Notes: generated from the letters alone by a model not told the origin. 64,000 nt of DNA from an uncultured Aquimarina sp. (GCA_947498785.1 CANMLS010000007.1:62001-126000); one strand, 5' to 3'. Shown: positions 43,745 through 53,561, counted from the stretch's first letter. Made by a program: numbers and translations.

Positions 43745-44623
43745 TTATAATAGATTTTTTATTCGTTTTAAAACAGGGTTTCTATTATCTTTTTTCCAAA
43801 CAATAGAAAGTTCAGCGCGTTGTGATATTTTAGGAATTTCGAGGAATTTTACTTTAAAATTAAAACCTCTCTGCAATGAAGTAGGTACAATAGCAACCCC
43901 TAGCTCACTTTCTACCAATTTAAATATGGTCTGTGCATGCACTGACTTATGAGAAACTTTAGGCGTAAAACCTTTATCTTCACAAATACTCATGATTTTA
44001 TCATAATACAATGAGCTATAATCTGACGAAAACAAAATAAAGTGTTCATCAGATACCTGCTTGATACTTGTAAACGTTTTTTCATTTAATTTATGGTTTA
44101 TTGGAAGAGCCAGTGAAAAAGTATCTGTATGTACTGTTTTCATTTCTATCCCTTTAGGTACTCTAGCCAATCTTACAAAACCAAGATCTAATTGATCTTT
44201 TTCAATAGCATCAACCTGAAGATGGTTAGACATTTCTTCCAAACTAAATTGTATATCTGGATATGTAGCATTAGCTTGTATCAATAACTCCGGAATTACA
44301 GTTTGCATGGCAGAACCAAGAAAACCAATTCGTATTTCACCATCACTCCCCTTATCTATAAGACGAGTTTGCTTCATCGTAAAATCAATATGATTAAAAA
44401 TATAATCAAGTTCCTTTTTAAGGTATTGACCAGCAACAGTCAAACTTACTTTTCTTTTATTCCTAATAAAAAGAGTAACTCCAATGATTTCTTCCATTTG
44501 CTTAATCTGTCTACTCAGACCAGGTTGAGAAATAAACAATCTATCAGCAGCTTTTCTAAAATGTAATTCTTCGGCAACAGCCAAAAAATAAGTAAAATGA
44601 CGAAGTTCTATTTGATAACTCAT
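43745..44623 (-). CDS. LysR-family regulator, likely of the hut genes
   Basis: A 292-residue LysR-type regulator. The N-terminal winged helix (about 5-65, RHFTYFLAVAEELHFRKAADRLFISQPGLSRQIKQME) is followed by the two-lobed effector domain (EIRIGFLGSAMQTVIPELL, then LALPINHKLNE). It is divergent from hutH with 92 bp between the start codons, the usual LysR arrangement for controlling the neighbour. Urocanate or histidine could be the effector. The gene order supports control of hut, but this is not shown. Confidence 0.88.
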   Translation of the reverse strand: MSYQIELRHFTYFLAVAEELHFRKAADRLFISQPGLSRQIKQMEEIIGVTLFIRNKRKVSLTVAGQYLKKELDYIFNHIDFTMKQTRLIDKGSDGEIRIGFLGSAMQTVIPELLIQANATYPDIQFSLEEMSNHLQVDAIEKDQLDLGFVRLARVPKGIEMKTVHTDTFSLALPINHKLNEKTFTSIKQVSDEHFILFSSDYSSLYYDKIMSICEDKGFTPKVSHKSVHAQTIFKLVESELGVAIVPTSLQRGFNFKVKFLEIPKISQRAELSIVWKKDNRNPVLKRIKNLL

Positions 44624-44642
44624 AGTTATTAATAATTGACCA

Positions 44643-44675
44643 AATAAGTATTTCTAATTATCAAAAATAGGTATT
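44643..44675. promoter_or_regulatory. Imperfect palindrome between LysR gene and hutH, candidate operator
   Basis: A 33-bp stretch starting AATAAGTATTT and ending AAAATAGGTATT matches its own reverse complement at 13 of 16 positions in each half. It lies 20 bp from the LysR start and 41 bp from the hutH start, a good place for a LysR binding site controlling both. Confidence 0.45.
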
Positions 44676-44715
44676 AATTTAGTAGTATCTATCTATAACA
44701 TTTAGAAATAAAGCT

Positions 44716-46296
44716 ATGTCGGATATAAAACGCCATTTTTTATACGGAGAAGATTACCTAACAGCAGGGATAGCCATAAAAATTGCTCGAGGTGAAATAC
44801 AAGGTATATTTTCACAATCATCTCGTACAAAAATTCAACAAAGCAGATATGTAGTTGAGAATATTGTTGAAAAAGGAGATCCCGTTTATGGTATCAATAC
44901 TGGTTTTGGCCCCTTATGTACAACAAAAATCTCTAAAGAAGAGACCAATATTCTACAAAATAATATTCTACAAAGTCATAGTGTTGGCGTTGGGAAACCT
45001 ATCGATTTAGAGATTGCAAAACTCATGCTAATTCTAAAAGTTCAATCTTTATCAAAAGGATATTCTGGTATCACAGAAGAAACTTTGGACAGAATATTGT
45101 ATCATATTGATAATGATATTATTCCTATTGTTCCTAGTCAGGGATCAGTTGGCGCATCTGGTGACCTTGCTCCATTATCTCACCTCTTTTTACCCTTAAT
45201 TGGTTTGGGTAAAGTTTTTTACAAAAAAGAGAGCATATCCACAACAGAATTATTTAAAAAAGAAAAGATTCAACCACTCTATTTAGGCCCTAAAGAGGGT
45301 TTAGCTTTAATCAATGGCACACAATTCATTGCAGCACATGCTGTACAAATTATCGCAAAACTACACAATTGCCTTTCGCAAGCTGATATTATCGGAGCAA
45401 TGATGATAGAGGGATTACAAGGGTCCATAAAGCCTTTTTATAAAGAATTACATCAACTAAGACCTTTTAAAGGTAATATTCATGTAGCCTCCAGAGTAAA
45501 ATCCATGCTTAAAGGTTCAGAAATCATGGAAGATCATACAGATTGTGATCGTGTACAGGATCCATATTCATTGCGATGTATTCCTCAAGTACACGGAGCT
45601 TCCAGAAATGCCTGGTTACATTTAAAAGAACTTCTTGAAATAGAACTAAATTCTGTAACTGACAATCCAATAATTATAAATGAAGATCTCACAATAAGCG
45701 GAGGTAGTTTTCATGGGCAACCTCTTGCTATGGCAATCGATTATGCTTGTTTAGCTGCCTCAGAAATCGGCAATATTTCTGATCGAAGAATATACCTAGC
45801 TCTAGAAGGAAATTCTCCAGGTGTTCCTAAGTTATTGATGAAAGACACAGGCACCAATTCTGGTTATATGATATTACAATATACCACAGCTGCTCTTGCC
45901 AGCGAAAATAAGGGATTATGTTTTCCATCTAGTGCAGATAGCATCCCCACTTCTCTAGGGCAAGAAGATCATGTAAGCATGGGGTCTATTGGAGGAAGAA
46001 AAGCATTACAAGTACTTGATAATCTTGAAAAAATATTGGCTATAGAATTGTTAACAGCTGCACAAGCATTTGAATTTAGAAAGCCACTAAAATCTGGAAT
46101 AATCCTAGACGAAATTCATAAAAAAATAAGAACGATCGTACCTTTTGCTGATAAAGACCGAGTATTTGCAGACGATATTGAAAAAGGAATCGAAATGATT
46201 AGAAATAAAACAATAATCGAAGTTGCTTATCGAATTTCACAAAAAGAAAAACTATCATTAGAAACCCAGTTTTCTAATGAATTTGAAACATATTAA
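44716..46296 (+). CDS. hutH: Histidine ammonia-lyase
   Basis: A 526-residue enzyme that converts histidine to urocanate and ammonia. The tripeptide A147-S148-G149 in GSVGASGDLAPLSH forms the MIO prosthetic group. YGINTGFGPLCTT (58-70) is the substrate loop with the conserved Tyr, and QDPYSLRCIPQVHG is the family signature. It is slightly longer than Pseudomonas HutH (about 510). It is the first of four hut genes in one direction (H, I, U, G). Confidence 0.96.
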   Translation: MSDIKRHFLYGEDYLTAGIAIKIARGEIQGIFSQSSRTKIQQSRYVVENIVEKGDPVYGINTGFGPLCTTKISKEETNILQNNILQSHSVGVGKPIDLEIAKLMLILKVQSLSKGYSGITEETLDRILYHIDNDIIPIVPSQGSVGASGDLAPLSHLFLPLIGLGKVFYKKESISTTELFKKEKIQPLYLGPKEGLALINGTQFIAAHAVQIIAKLHNCLSQADIIGAMMIEGLQGSIKPFYKELHQLRPFKGNIHVASRVKSMLKGSEIMEDHTDCDRVQDPYSLRCIPQVHGASRNAWLHLKELLEIELNSVTDNPIIINEDLTISGGSFHGQPLAMAIDYACLAASEIGNISDRRIYLALEGNSPGVPKLLMKDTGTNSGYMILQYTTAALASENKGLCFPSSADSIPTSLGQEDHVSMGSIGGRKALQVLDNLEKILAIELLTAAQAFEFRKPLKSGIILDEIHKKIRTIVPFADKDRVFADDIEKGIEMIRNKTIIEVAYRISQKEKLSLETQFSNEFETY

Positions 46297-46356
46297 ACAT
46301 GTACTTTATTGCAGTTTTATCAACTAATAAACAAAAAGTTACACAATAAAAATAAT

Positions 46357-47604
46357 ATGAAGGAATACAAATTAATAGGTCCAATTACTCAGCTTATATC
46401 TTTAGAAAAACCTAAACATAAAGGCCCAATAAAAGACGAAGATCTTTCTATTATAAACGAAGCTGGAATCCTAATCAAGGGAAATAAGATAGATACTATC
46501 AGTACATTTTCTGATCTAAAAAATAAAATTAATCCATTACAAACTGAACTTATAGAGTTATCTTCAAATCATATCTGCGTTCCTGGATTTATAGACTGCC
46601 ATACACACATTTGTTTCTCTGGTTCAAGAGCCAGAGATTATGCTATGAGAAATTCTGGAAAGTCATATTTAGAAATAGCCGAAACTGGTGGTGGTATATG
46701 GAATACAGTAACCCAAACAAGATCAGCAAAACAAGAAGAACTCACAATTGGAGTAATAAAAAGAGCTAATAATTTATTAAAAAATGGAATTACTACTGTC
46801 GAAGTAAAAAGTGGGTATGGGCTTTCTGTAGAAGAAGAATTGAAAATGTTACGCGCTATACAAAATGCTAATCATGCTACTGAAACTGATTTGATTCCTA
46901 CATGTCTTGCTGCACATATACTTCCAAAAGATTTTAATGGTAATCATAGTGCATATCTGGAAGAAATTTGTAATTCGTTATTTCCAATATTAAAATCAGA
47001 AAAACTTACGAATCGAATTGATGCATTTGTAGAACAAAGTGCTTTTACAGCAGCTGATATCTATCCCTACTTAAAGAAAGCTAAGGACATGAATTTTGAC
47101 ATTACAGTTCATGCTGATCAGTTTACTCCAGGAGGTAGTGAAATCGCTATAAAAACAGATGCCATTACTGCAGATCATCTCGAGGCAAGCACTCAAAAAG
47201 AAATTGATATGTTGGCAAAAAGCAATGTTATTTCTGTTGCATTACCTGGAGCTTCTATCGGTCTTGGATGTAATTTCACTCCGGCAAGGAAGATTTTGAA
47301 TGCTGGCGGAGCTATAGCAATAGCAAGTGATTGGAATCCTGGTTCGGCACCTATGGGAGATCTATTAATGCAAGCGTGTGTTCTCGGTACTTTTGAAAAA
47401 TTGAGTAATGCAGAACTTCTTGCTGGAATAACATCCAGAGCTGCGGCAGCGCTTAACCTAAGGGATCGAGGAAGATTAGTTTCTGGTATGTTGGCAGATT
47501 TTAACCTGTTTCAAACAGATCATTTTAATGAAATTTTTTATCATCAAGGTAAGTTAACTCCATCTCAAGTATGGAAAAAGGGTGACTTAGTATATCAACA
47601 ATAA
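46357..47604 (+). CDS. hutI: Imidazolonepropionase
   Basis: A 415-residue amidohydrolase that opens imidazolonepropionate to formiminoglutamate. The ATG at 46357 (MKEYKLIGPITQL) is chosen over an upstream TTG at 46309. Metal ligands are H82 and H84 in DCHTHICF, later VHADQF and HLEAS give further His, and ASDWNPGSAP provides the final Asp. It is the third step of the pathway and lies between hutH and hutU, with about 60 and 106 bp spacing. Confidence 0.95.
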   Translation: MKEYKLIGPITQLISLEKPKHKGPIKDEDLSIINEAGILIKGNKIDTISTFSDLKNKINPLQTELIELSSNHICVPGFIDCHTHICFSGSRARDYAMRNSGKSYLEIAETGGGIWNTVTQTRSAKQEELTIGVIKRANNLLKNGITTVEVKSGYGLSVEEELKMLRAIQNANHATETDLIPTCLAAHILPKDFNGNHSAYLEEICNSLFPILKSEKLTNRIDAFVEQSAFTAADIYPYLKKAKDMNFDITVHADQFTPGGSEIAIKTDAITADHLEASTQKEIDMLAKSNVISVALPGASIGLGCNFTPARKILNAGGAIAIASDWNPGSAPMGDLLMQACVLGTFEKLSNAELLAGITSRAAAALNLRDRGRLVSGMLADFNLFQTDHFNEIFYHQGKLTPSQVWKKGDLVYQQ

Positions 47605-47710
47605 ATTTTAATTTTCATGTGATTTCTAGAAGAATTAAGAAATACTTATAACAAAACATATCATATTCTTACTTTGACAAACATCACGGCATATCTAATT
47701 AGAATACATC

Positions 47711-49714
47711 ATGACAACTTTTAAAGAACAAATACTTCAAGGAATTCCTAATATATTACCCCCTAAAAAGTCTTTTAATGCAACCATTAGTCGTGCCCCA
47801 AAACGGAAGCAAATTCTCTCTAAGGAAGAAAAAAAACTAGCGCTTAAAAATGCCTTGCGATATTTTCCAAGTCACTGGCATCAAGAACTGGCAAATGAGT
47901 TTTTAGAAGAACTAAATGAATTTGGTAGGATCTATATGTATCGTTTCATACCTGAATATGCAATATATGCTCGTCCCATTGACGAATATCCTGCACAAAC
48001 TAAACAAACAAGCGGAATCATGCTCATGATTCAAAACAATTTAGATCCTTTGGTAGCGCAACATCCATATGAGTTAATTACTTATGGAGGTAATGGAGCT
48101 GTTTTTCAAAATTGGGCTCAATATCTACTAACCATGCAGTACCTCGCCATTATGACAGAGAAACAAACATTACATATGTATTCTGGTCATCCTATGGGAT
48201 TATTCCCTTCTTCCAAGGATGCTCCCAGAGTGGTTGTTACCAATGGTATGATGATTCCTAATCACTCTACTCCTGATGATTGGGAAAAATATAACGCTCT
48301 TGGCGTAACTCAATACGGACAAATGACAGCAGGTAGCTATATGTATATTGGACCACAAGGGATTGTACACGGTACAACTATTACCGTAATGAATGCATTC
48401 AGAAAAACATTACAATCACATGAAACTCCTGCTGGAAAAATATTTTTAACTTCTGGATTGGGTGGTATGAGTGGTGCTCAACCCAAAGCGGGAAATATTA
48501 CGGGTTGTATTACTATTTGTGCTGAAGTTAATCCAAAAGCTGCAGAAAAGCGTCATGAACAAGGTTGGGTAGATGAAATTATTAGTGATTTAGATGATTT
48601 AGTAACCAGAACAAGAAAAGTTATACAAAGCAAAAAAACTGTTTCTATTGCATATCAAGGTAATGTTATTGATGTTTGGGAACGATTTTATGAAGAAAAT
48701 ATTCATATTCAACTAGGTTCAGACCAAACGTCTTTACATAATCCATGGTCAGGAGGATATTATCCTGTTGGACTAAGTTATGATAAAGCAAACGAGATGA
48801 TTAGTACTAACCCTAAAGCTTTTAAAATTGAAGTTCAGAAATCACTGCATCGTCATACTGAAGCTATAAACAAACACGCATCCAGAGGAACTTATTTCTT
48901 CGATTATGGTAATGCATTTTTACTTGAAGCCTCTAGAGCAGGCGCTGATGTTATGGCAAATAATGGGATTGATTTTAAATATCCTTCATATGTTCAGGAT
49001 ATTTTGGGGCCAATGTGCTTCGATTATGGATTTGGCCCATTTAGATGGGTATGCACATCATGTAAATCAGAAGATCTGGACAAAACTGATCAGATTGCGC
49101 TTACGGTAATGGAGTCTATTGAAAAAGTTTCTCCTCCAGAAATACAACAACAAATGCAGGACAATATTACATGGATAAGAGAAGCAAAACAAAATAAACT
49201 TGTCGTTGGATCTCAAGCTCGTATTTTATATGCAGATGCAGAAGGGAGAATCAAAATTGCTAAAGCTTTTAATAAAGCAATACAAACCGGAGAAATATCG
49301 GCTCCAGTAGTATTAGGACGAGATCATCATGATGTAAGTGGTACAGACTCTCCATATCGAGAAACCAGTAATATTTACGATGGTAGTAAGTTCACCGCAG
49401 ATATGGCAATTCACAATGTAATTGGTGATAGTTTTAGAGGAGCTACATGGGTATCTATTCATAACGGTGGTGGTGTTGGCTGGGGAGAAGTTATAAATGG
49501 AGGATTTGGACTATTACTTGATGGATCTAACGAAGCTTCAGAAAAACTAGAACGCATGTTATTTTATGATGTGAATAATGGAATTTCCAGAAGAAGTTGG
49601 GCGCGTAACAAAGAAGCTCTATTTGCCATAAAAAGAGAAATGGAACGTACTCCTCAACTTAAAGTTACATTGCCAAATAATGTTGAAGACAAAATATTAT
49701 CTGATATTGTATAA
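47711..49714 (+). CDS. hutU: Urocanate hydratase, long form
   Basis: A 667-residue enzyme that uses tightly bound NAD+ to hydrate urocanate. The family blocks are visible: YGGNGAVFQNWAQYLLTMQYL near the N-terminus, SGLGGMSGAQPKAG (dinucleotide-binding) and DHHDVSGTDSPYRETSNIYDGS with GRDHHD near the C-terminus. It is about 110 residues longer than the Pseudomonas enzyme (about 557), with an extra segment, as is usual for many Bacteroidota. It is 29 bp before hutG. Confidence 0.94.
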   Translation: MTTFKEQILQGIPNILPPKKSFNATISRAPKRKQILSKEEKKLALKNALRYFPSHWHQELANEFLEELNEFGRIYMYRFIPEYAIYARPIDEYPAQTKQTSGIMLMIQNNLDPLVAQHPYELITYGGNGAVFQNWAQYLLTMQYLAIMTEKQTLHMYSGHPMGLFPSSKDAPRVVVTNGMMIPNHSTPDDWEKYNALGVTQYGQMTAGSYMYIGPQGIVHGTTITVMNAFRKTLQSHETPAGKIFLTSGLGGMSGAQPKAGNITGCITICAEVNPKAAEKRHEQGWVDEIISDLDDLVTRTRKVIQSKKTVSIAYQGNVIDVWERFYEENIHIQLGSDQTSLHNPWSGGYYPVGLSYDKANEMISTNPKAFKIEVQKSLHRHTEAINKHASRGTYFFDYGNAFLLEASRAGADVMANNGIDFKYPSYVQDILGPMCFDYGFGPFRWVCTSCKSEDLDKTDQIALTVMESIEKVSPPEIQQQMQDNITWIREAKQNKLVVGSQARILYADAEGRIKIAKAFNKAIQTGEISAPVVLGRDHHDVSGTDSPYRETSNIYDGSKFTADMAIHNVIGDSFRGATWVSIHNGGGVGWGEVINGGFGLLLDGSNEASEKLERMLFYDVNNGISRRSWARNKEALFAIKREMERTPQLKVTLPNNVEDKILSDIV

Positions 49715-49743
49715 AAGATTGATAAATTATAATCAAACTTGAA

Positions 49744-50694
49744 ATGAACAACTACCAAAAACCAAATACAGCACTTTGGACTGGACGTACCTCTAATGAT
49801 CAATTATATCTACATGAGAAAATAAAATGTGTTGATCTGGAAAATGATACACTATCAAAAACCAATATACAATCTTTTGTTCTCTTAGGATATGCTTGTG
49901 ATGAGGGTGTAGAAAGAAATCACGGAAGAACCGGTGCTGCTCAAGGTCCCGATAATATTCGAAAGATGTTGGCAACTCTTTCTAATCATTTTAGCAATCA
50001 AATAGATATTTTTGATGTGGGAAATATTACTTGTAAAGATAGAAATCTCGAAGATACACAACTAGAAACTTCAAACATTATTACTTCTCTTTTACAACAT
50101 CAAAATTTTCCTATTATTTTAGGAGGAGGTCATGATCTAGCCTACGCTCACTATAATGGTATTAAAAAACTATTTCCTAATAAAAAAATAGGAATTATTA
50201 ATCTCGACGCACATTTTGATCTCAGAAAAATTATAGATCAAGGAAGCTCTGGAACTCCATTTTACCAAATTTCAAAAGAAAATAATTCATTCAACTATTT
50301 ATGCCTAGGAATCCAAAAAGCCTCTAATAACAGAGAGCTTTATAAAATTGCAAACGAATTAAATGTTCAATACATAGAAAATACAGAATACACTATTCAA
50401 AACAAAAACAACATCGCAGCATTGGTGCAAAATTTTATTGTGGACATGGATTACATATACCTGACTATTGATATTGATGGTTTTTCTTCTGCCCTAGCTC
50501 CAGGAGTTAGCGCACCTTCTCCCTTTGGTTTTTCTATTGATATTGTTTTAGAAACTATAAAATTGATTTGTGATTCATCAAAATTAATAAGTACAGATAT
50601 TGTTGAATTTAATCCAAAGTATGATCTTGACAACTGTACTGCGCGATTGATTTCTAGATTAGTTAATCACATCATAGAATGTAAACTTAACTAG
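49744..50694 (+). CDS. hutG: Formimidoylglutamase
   Basis: A 316-residue ureohydrolase that splits N-formimino-glutamate into glutamate and formamide. The Mn ligands are visible: GGGHD (127-131), DAHFD (155-159) and D243-I-D245 (TIDIDGFSS). The arginase-type structure and the context with hutH, hutI and hutU fix the role; no hutF or hutF-type deiminase is present, so the pathway is the direct four-step one. It is the last gene of the hut operon. Confidence 0.93.
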   Translation: MNNYQKPNTALWTGRTSNDQLYLHEKIKCVDLENDTLSKTNIQSFVLLGYACDEGVERNHGRTGAAQGPDNIRKMLATLSNHFSNQIDIFDVGNITCKDRNLEDTQLETSNIITSLLQHQNFPIILGGGHDLAYAHYNGIKKLFPNKKIGIINLDAHFDLRKIIDQGSSGTPFYQISKENNSFNYLCLGIQKASNNRELYKIANELNVQYIENTEYTIQNKNNIAALVQNFIVDMDYIYLTIDIDGFSSALAPGVSAPSPFGFSIDIVLETIKLICDSSKLISTDIVEFNPKYDLDNCTARLISRLVNHIIECKLN

Positions 50695-51355
50695 TAATCT
50701 TCAAAAAGGTTCTTCTGAAGAAATACAAATACTTACTTTAACAAAAAACAGACAATAGTCAGGGCTTATTATATAAGAAAACATTTACTACCCCAAAAAG
50801 TTGAAACCATATCGCATAAAAACAACCCTTCAAATATGTGAAATGAAGGGTTAATAGGGCAAAAAAATAAAATTTTCTACTTGTCTTTCTTAAAAATGCT
50901 TATAAACAGTGGTACCAAAGCAAAGTATAATAAGCTTATGTAAGAAAAATCTATTCTTATTATTACTTACGAATCGCATAACTAGAAGCTTGTGGAAGTT
51001 CTTTCAAAAAGTTAATGATACTCATAAAATTAATCCCAGATATTGAATAAAAGTGATTCATGACGATGTGATTTAAAGTTAATTAGCACTAATATAAGTA
51101 GTTATTAACACATGAACAATAAATTTGTTGATTATTTGTTAATAATTTGTTGAAATCATATAAATAAACGATTATATGTGTAAATTAATGATTCAATTAA
51201 TTATTTTTAAAGTAAATACTTACTTTATATGTTAATAACTATATTTATAACATTATTATTTATGATTTACCAAGAATTTAAAAATCTGAAGATTAATTCA
51301 AACAATATAAAAAGGTAGTTGTAGGTAAATTCAAACTTTTGTCTAAATTGCAAAC
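50695..51355. other. 661-bp region without a credible gene
   Basis: The stretch holds TTCTTC-T-GAAGAA (50710-50722) shortly after the hutG stop, a hairpin at 50824-50852, and on the minus strand some short open frames. One of these (50877-50966) would encode YISLLYFALVPLFISIF followed by Lys-Lys-Asp-Lys but has no start codon; another (50890-51063, 57 codons from ATG) overlaps it in a different frame. They look like remains of a small gene or chance. Positions 51080-51300 are extremely AT-rich. Confidence 0.4.
50824..50852. repeat. Hairpin (9-bp stem, 11-base loop) after hut operon
   Basis: AACCCTTCA (50824-50832) and TGAAGGGTT (50844-50852) are exact complements. There is no T run after it on the plus strand, while the minus strand continues GTTTTTATG, so it would terminate leftward rather than rightward transcription, if it is a terminator. 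Confidence 0.45.
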
Positions 51356-51832
51356 ATGAAATCTGCCACTGTTAAAGAGATTAAAACAGAATTAAATGAA
51401 TGTTCTCACCAAGACCTTATAGAACTATGTCTTCGTTTATCACGATTCAAAAAGGAAAATAAAGAATTACTTACTTATTTATTATTTGAATCTGCAAATG
51501 AGAGCCAATATATAGATCATGTAAAAAATGAGGTAGATGAGCAATTCACGTTAATCAACGTGACATCGCATTACTTTATCAAAAAAAGCGTTCGTAAAAT
51601 TTTACGTACGATAAAAAAATATATCCGATACTCAAAAAATAAAGAGACTGAAATAGAATTACTCCTTCATTTCTGTAAAAAGCTTAAAGATTTTGAACCT
51701 CCTATAACAACAAATACTGTTCTCATGAATATTCATAATCGAGAAATAACATCGATTAAAAAGAAAATAACTCTACTTCATGAAGATCTTCAATATGACT
51801 ACCACTTAGAATTACAAAATCTTTGTTCATAA
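51356..51832 (+). CDS. Hypothetical helical protein
   Basis: A 158-residue soluble, Lys/Glu-rich and almost wholly helical protein. It begins MKSATVKEIKTELNECSHQDLIELCLRLSR within its first helix pair and carries a basic stretch SVRKILRTIKKYIRYSKNKE in the middle. No membrane segment, signal or known motif. It stands alone after a long AT-rich region and before the cold-shock gene. The composition and start codon make a real gene likely; its function is unknown. Confidence 0.62.
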   Translation: MKSATVKEIKTELNECSHQDLIELCLRLSRFKKENKELLTYLLFESANESQYIDHVKNEVDEQFTLINVTSHYFIKKSVRKILRTIKKYIRYSKNKETEIELLLHFCKKLKDFEPPITTNTVLMNIHNREITSIKKKITLLHEDLQYDYHLELQNLCS

Positions 51833-51991
51833 GTAATAAAAAAAGTGCTTGCCATAAAATTGTTACGTGTAATCATTAAATATCATATGAAATGATTATT
51901 TTATTTTATTTTAAATAATAAATAAACTAGATTTATATTTAAAATCAATAACTAAAGAGAATTAGATAATGATCATTTAAGTATTTGGTAT

Positions 51992-51999
51992 TATCTTTG
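51992..51999 (+). promoter_or_regulatory. Candidate -7 box for the cold-shock gene
   Basis: TATCTTTG matches TAnnTTTG, 30 bp before the start codon at 52030; TTG at the correct spacing is absent. Confidence 0.38.
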
Positions 52000-52029
52000 T
52001 CTTTTTATTAACTAATTTAAATTATTACA

Positions 52030-52221
52030 ATGAACAAAGGAACAGTAAAATTCTTCAATGATTCAAAAGGATTTGGATTCATTACAGAAGAAGATTCAAA
52101 CAAAGAACATTTTGTACATATCTCGGGACTAATTGACGAAATTCGTGAAGGAGATATGGTTGAATTTGATTTGCAAGAAGGTAAAAAAGGATTGAACGCG
52201 GTAAACGTGAAAGTATTATAA
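52030..52221 (+). CDS. Cold-shock domain protein
   Basis: A 63-residue single CSD protein. RNP1 reads KGFGFITE (residues 13-20) and RNP2 reads HFVHISG, with the start MNKGTVKFFNDSKGFGF usual for CspA-type RNA chaperones. It binds single-stranded RNA and prevents secondary structures. It is followed by a strong terminator 31 bp after its stop and so forms its own transcription unit. Confidence 0.94.
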   Translation: MNKGTVKFFNDSKGFGFITEEDSNKEHFVHISGLIDEIREGDMVEFDLQEGKKGLNAVNVKVL

Positions 52222-52252
52222 TATATACTATTTGATTTTTTAAGGTATTAAG

Positions 52253-52277
52253 CCTGTCAGATTTGACAGGTTTTTTT
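52253..52277 (+). terminator. Intrinsic terminator of the cold-shock gene
   Basis: CCTGTCA (52253-52259) and TGACAGG (52264-52270) pair around GATT, followed by seven T. Confidence 0.88.
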
Positions 52278-52301
52278 ATTTTAGATGGATGATAACCATT
52301 T

Positions 52302-52327
52302 TGTATCACTCATGTTTGAGTGATACA
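52302..52327. repeat. Perfect 11-bp hairpin between convergent genes
   Basis: TGTATCACTCA (52302-52312) and TGAGTGATACA (52317-52327) are exact complements around TGTT. No T run is next to it on either strand. A second short palindrome TCTGTG-A-CACAGA follows at 52331-52343. Position is between the cold-shock terminator and the stop of the reductase gene. Confidence 0.55.
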
Positions 52328-52377
52328 GATTCTGTGACACAGACTGGTTTCTTTCTAATTCGCTTTTATAACGGCAT

Positions 52378-53382
52378 CTATTCTTCAATAACCTTCAATA
52401 CTAATTTACCCTTCTTCTTCCCAGAAAACAAGCGCAAAAATGTTTCATGAAAGTTTTCTATACCATTATAAATATCTTCTTTGCTTTTTAATTTCCCTTC
52501 TGCGATCCACCCTCCAATTTCTGCAGCAGCTTTAGCATAATCTTTGGCATAATCCATTACTAATATTCCTTGCATAGTCGCACGATTGACCAATAATGAC
52601 AAATAATTAGCTGGTCCTTTTATAGCTTCTTTATTATTATATTGCGAAATAGCTCCACAAATAATGACACGAGCATTAAGACGTAACCTACTTAAAGCTG
52701 CATCCAATATTTCTCCTCCAACATTATCAAAATACACGTCAAGTCCTTTGGGACATTCACGTTTTAGTGCTTCGTATATATTCTCTGATTTATAGTCAAT
52801 AGCACTATCAAACCCTAATTCATCAACAATATATTTACATTTTTCTTCACCTCCTGCGATGCCAATAACACGACACCCTTTTATTTTAGCAATCTGTCCA
52901 ACTACACTTCCGACAGCTCCGGCAGCTCCCGAAATCAAAACAATATCACCTTCTTTAATCTTACCTGCTTCCAAAATTCCAAAATATGCTGTCATTCCTG
53001 GCATCCCTAATGTACTAATATACATTGGTAAAGGAGCTAAATTAGGATCTATAGAGTACCAATTATCACCATTCGTTATTACATATTGTTGTATACCACC
53101 CCAACCAGTCAGATAATCTCCTTCTTTATACTTTGGGTTATTATTTACTTTAATAACTCTACCCACAGAACCAGCCCTCATAACATCATCAATTTGTACA
53201 GGCTCTATATATGATTTAGTCTCATTCATCCAACCACGCATGGCTGGATCTACTGATATATAATATTGCTTAATAAGCACTTCTCCTTCTTTAAGCTTTG
53301 GAATAGGATTGAATTGTAATTCCCATGTATCGGAAGCAGGAAGCCCTATAGGGTGCTTCTTAAATATCAATTGTTTATTCAT
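52378..53382 (-). CDS. MDR-family NADP-dependent oxidoreductase
   Basis: A 334-residue zinc-free medium-chain reductase of the leukotriene B4 dehydrogenase / curcumin reductase (CurA) group. YISVDPAMRGWMNE (about 44-57) is the N-terminal signature, ISGAAGAVGSVVGQIAKIKGC is the NADPH-binding stretch (given here within its core AAGAVG), and FDNVGGEILDAAL follows. It reduces the C=C bond of enones or enals in the cytoplasm. Monocistronic as far as seen; the next gene upstream is a 32-codon frame of doubtful status. Confidence 0.9.
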   Translation of the reverse strand: MNKQLIFKKHPIGLPASDTWELQFNPIPKLKEGEVLIKQYYISVDPAMRGWMNETKSYIEPVQIDDVMRAGSVGRVIKVNNNPKYKEGDYLTGWGGIQQYVITNGDNWYSIDPNLAPLPMYISTLGMPGMTAYFGILEAGKIKEGDIVLISGAAGAVGSVVGQIAKIKGCRVIGIAGGEEKCKYIVDELGFDSAIDYKSENIYEALKRECPKGLDVYFDNVGGEILDAALSRLRLNARVIICGAISQYNNKEAIKGPANYLSLLVNRATMQGILVMDYAKDYAKAAAEIGGWIAEGKLKSKEDIYNGIENFHETFLRLFSGKKKGKLVLKVIEE

Positions 53383-53413
53383 GTTTTTCTTTTGTAGTTA
53401 ATCGAATATATTT

Positions 53414-53512
53414 TTACAGAGCCCCCCAATCCAATGTTATTATTAGTTCTGCAATAAATTTTGTATTATCTGATGTCCGCCAAACTGCAGCTTCGACGAT
53501 TTCTTCTGTCAT
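53414..53512 (-). CDS. Doubtful 32-codon frame, possible gene remnant
   Basis: An ATG-started frame encodes a short peptide (MTEEIVEAAVWRTSDNTKF and 13 more residues, ending LDWGAL). It contains two Trp and well-formed hydrophobic spacing in otherwise AT-rich DNA, which may indicate the end or remnant of a protein. No family is recognised and neighbouring frames do not extend it. Confidence 0.2.
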   Translation of the reverse strand: MTEEIVEAAVWRTSDNTKFIAELIITLDWGAL

Positions 53513-53561
53513 ACCATTATATTAGAAAACCATATCTTCCTATAGAACTCATCTTGGTTTT

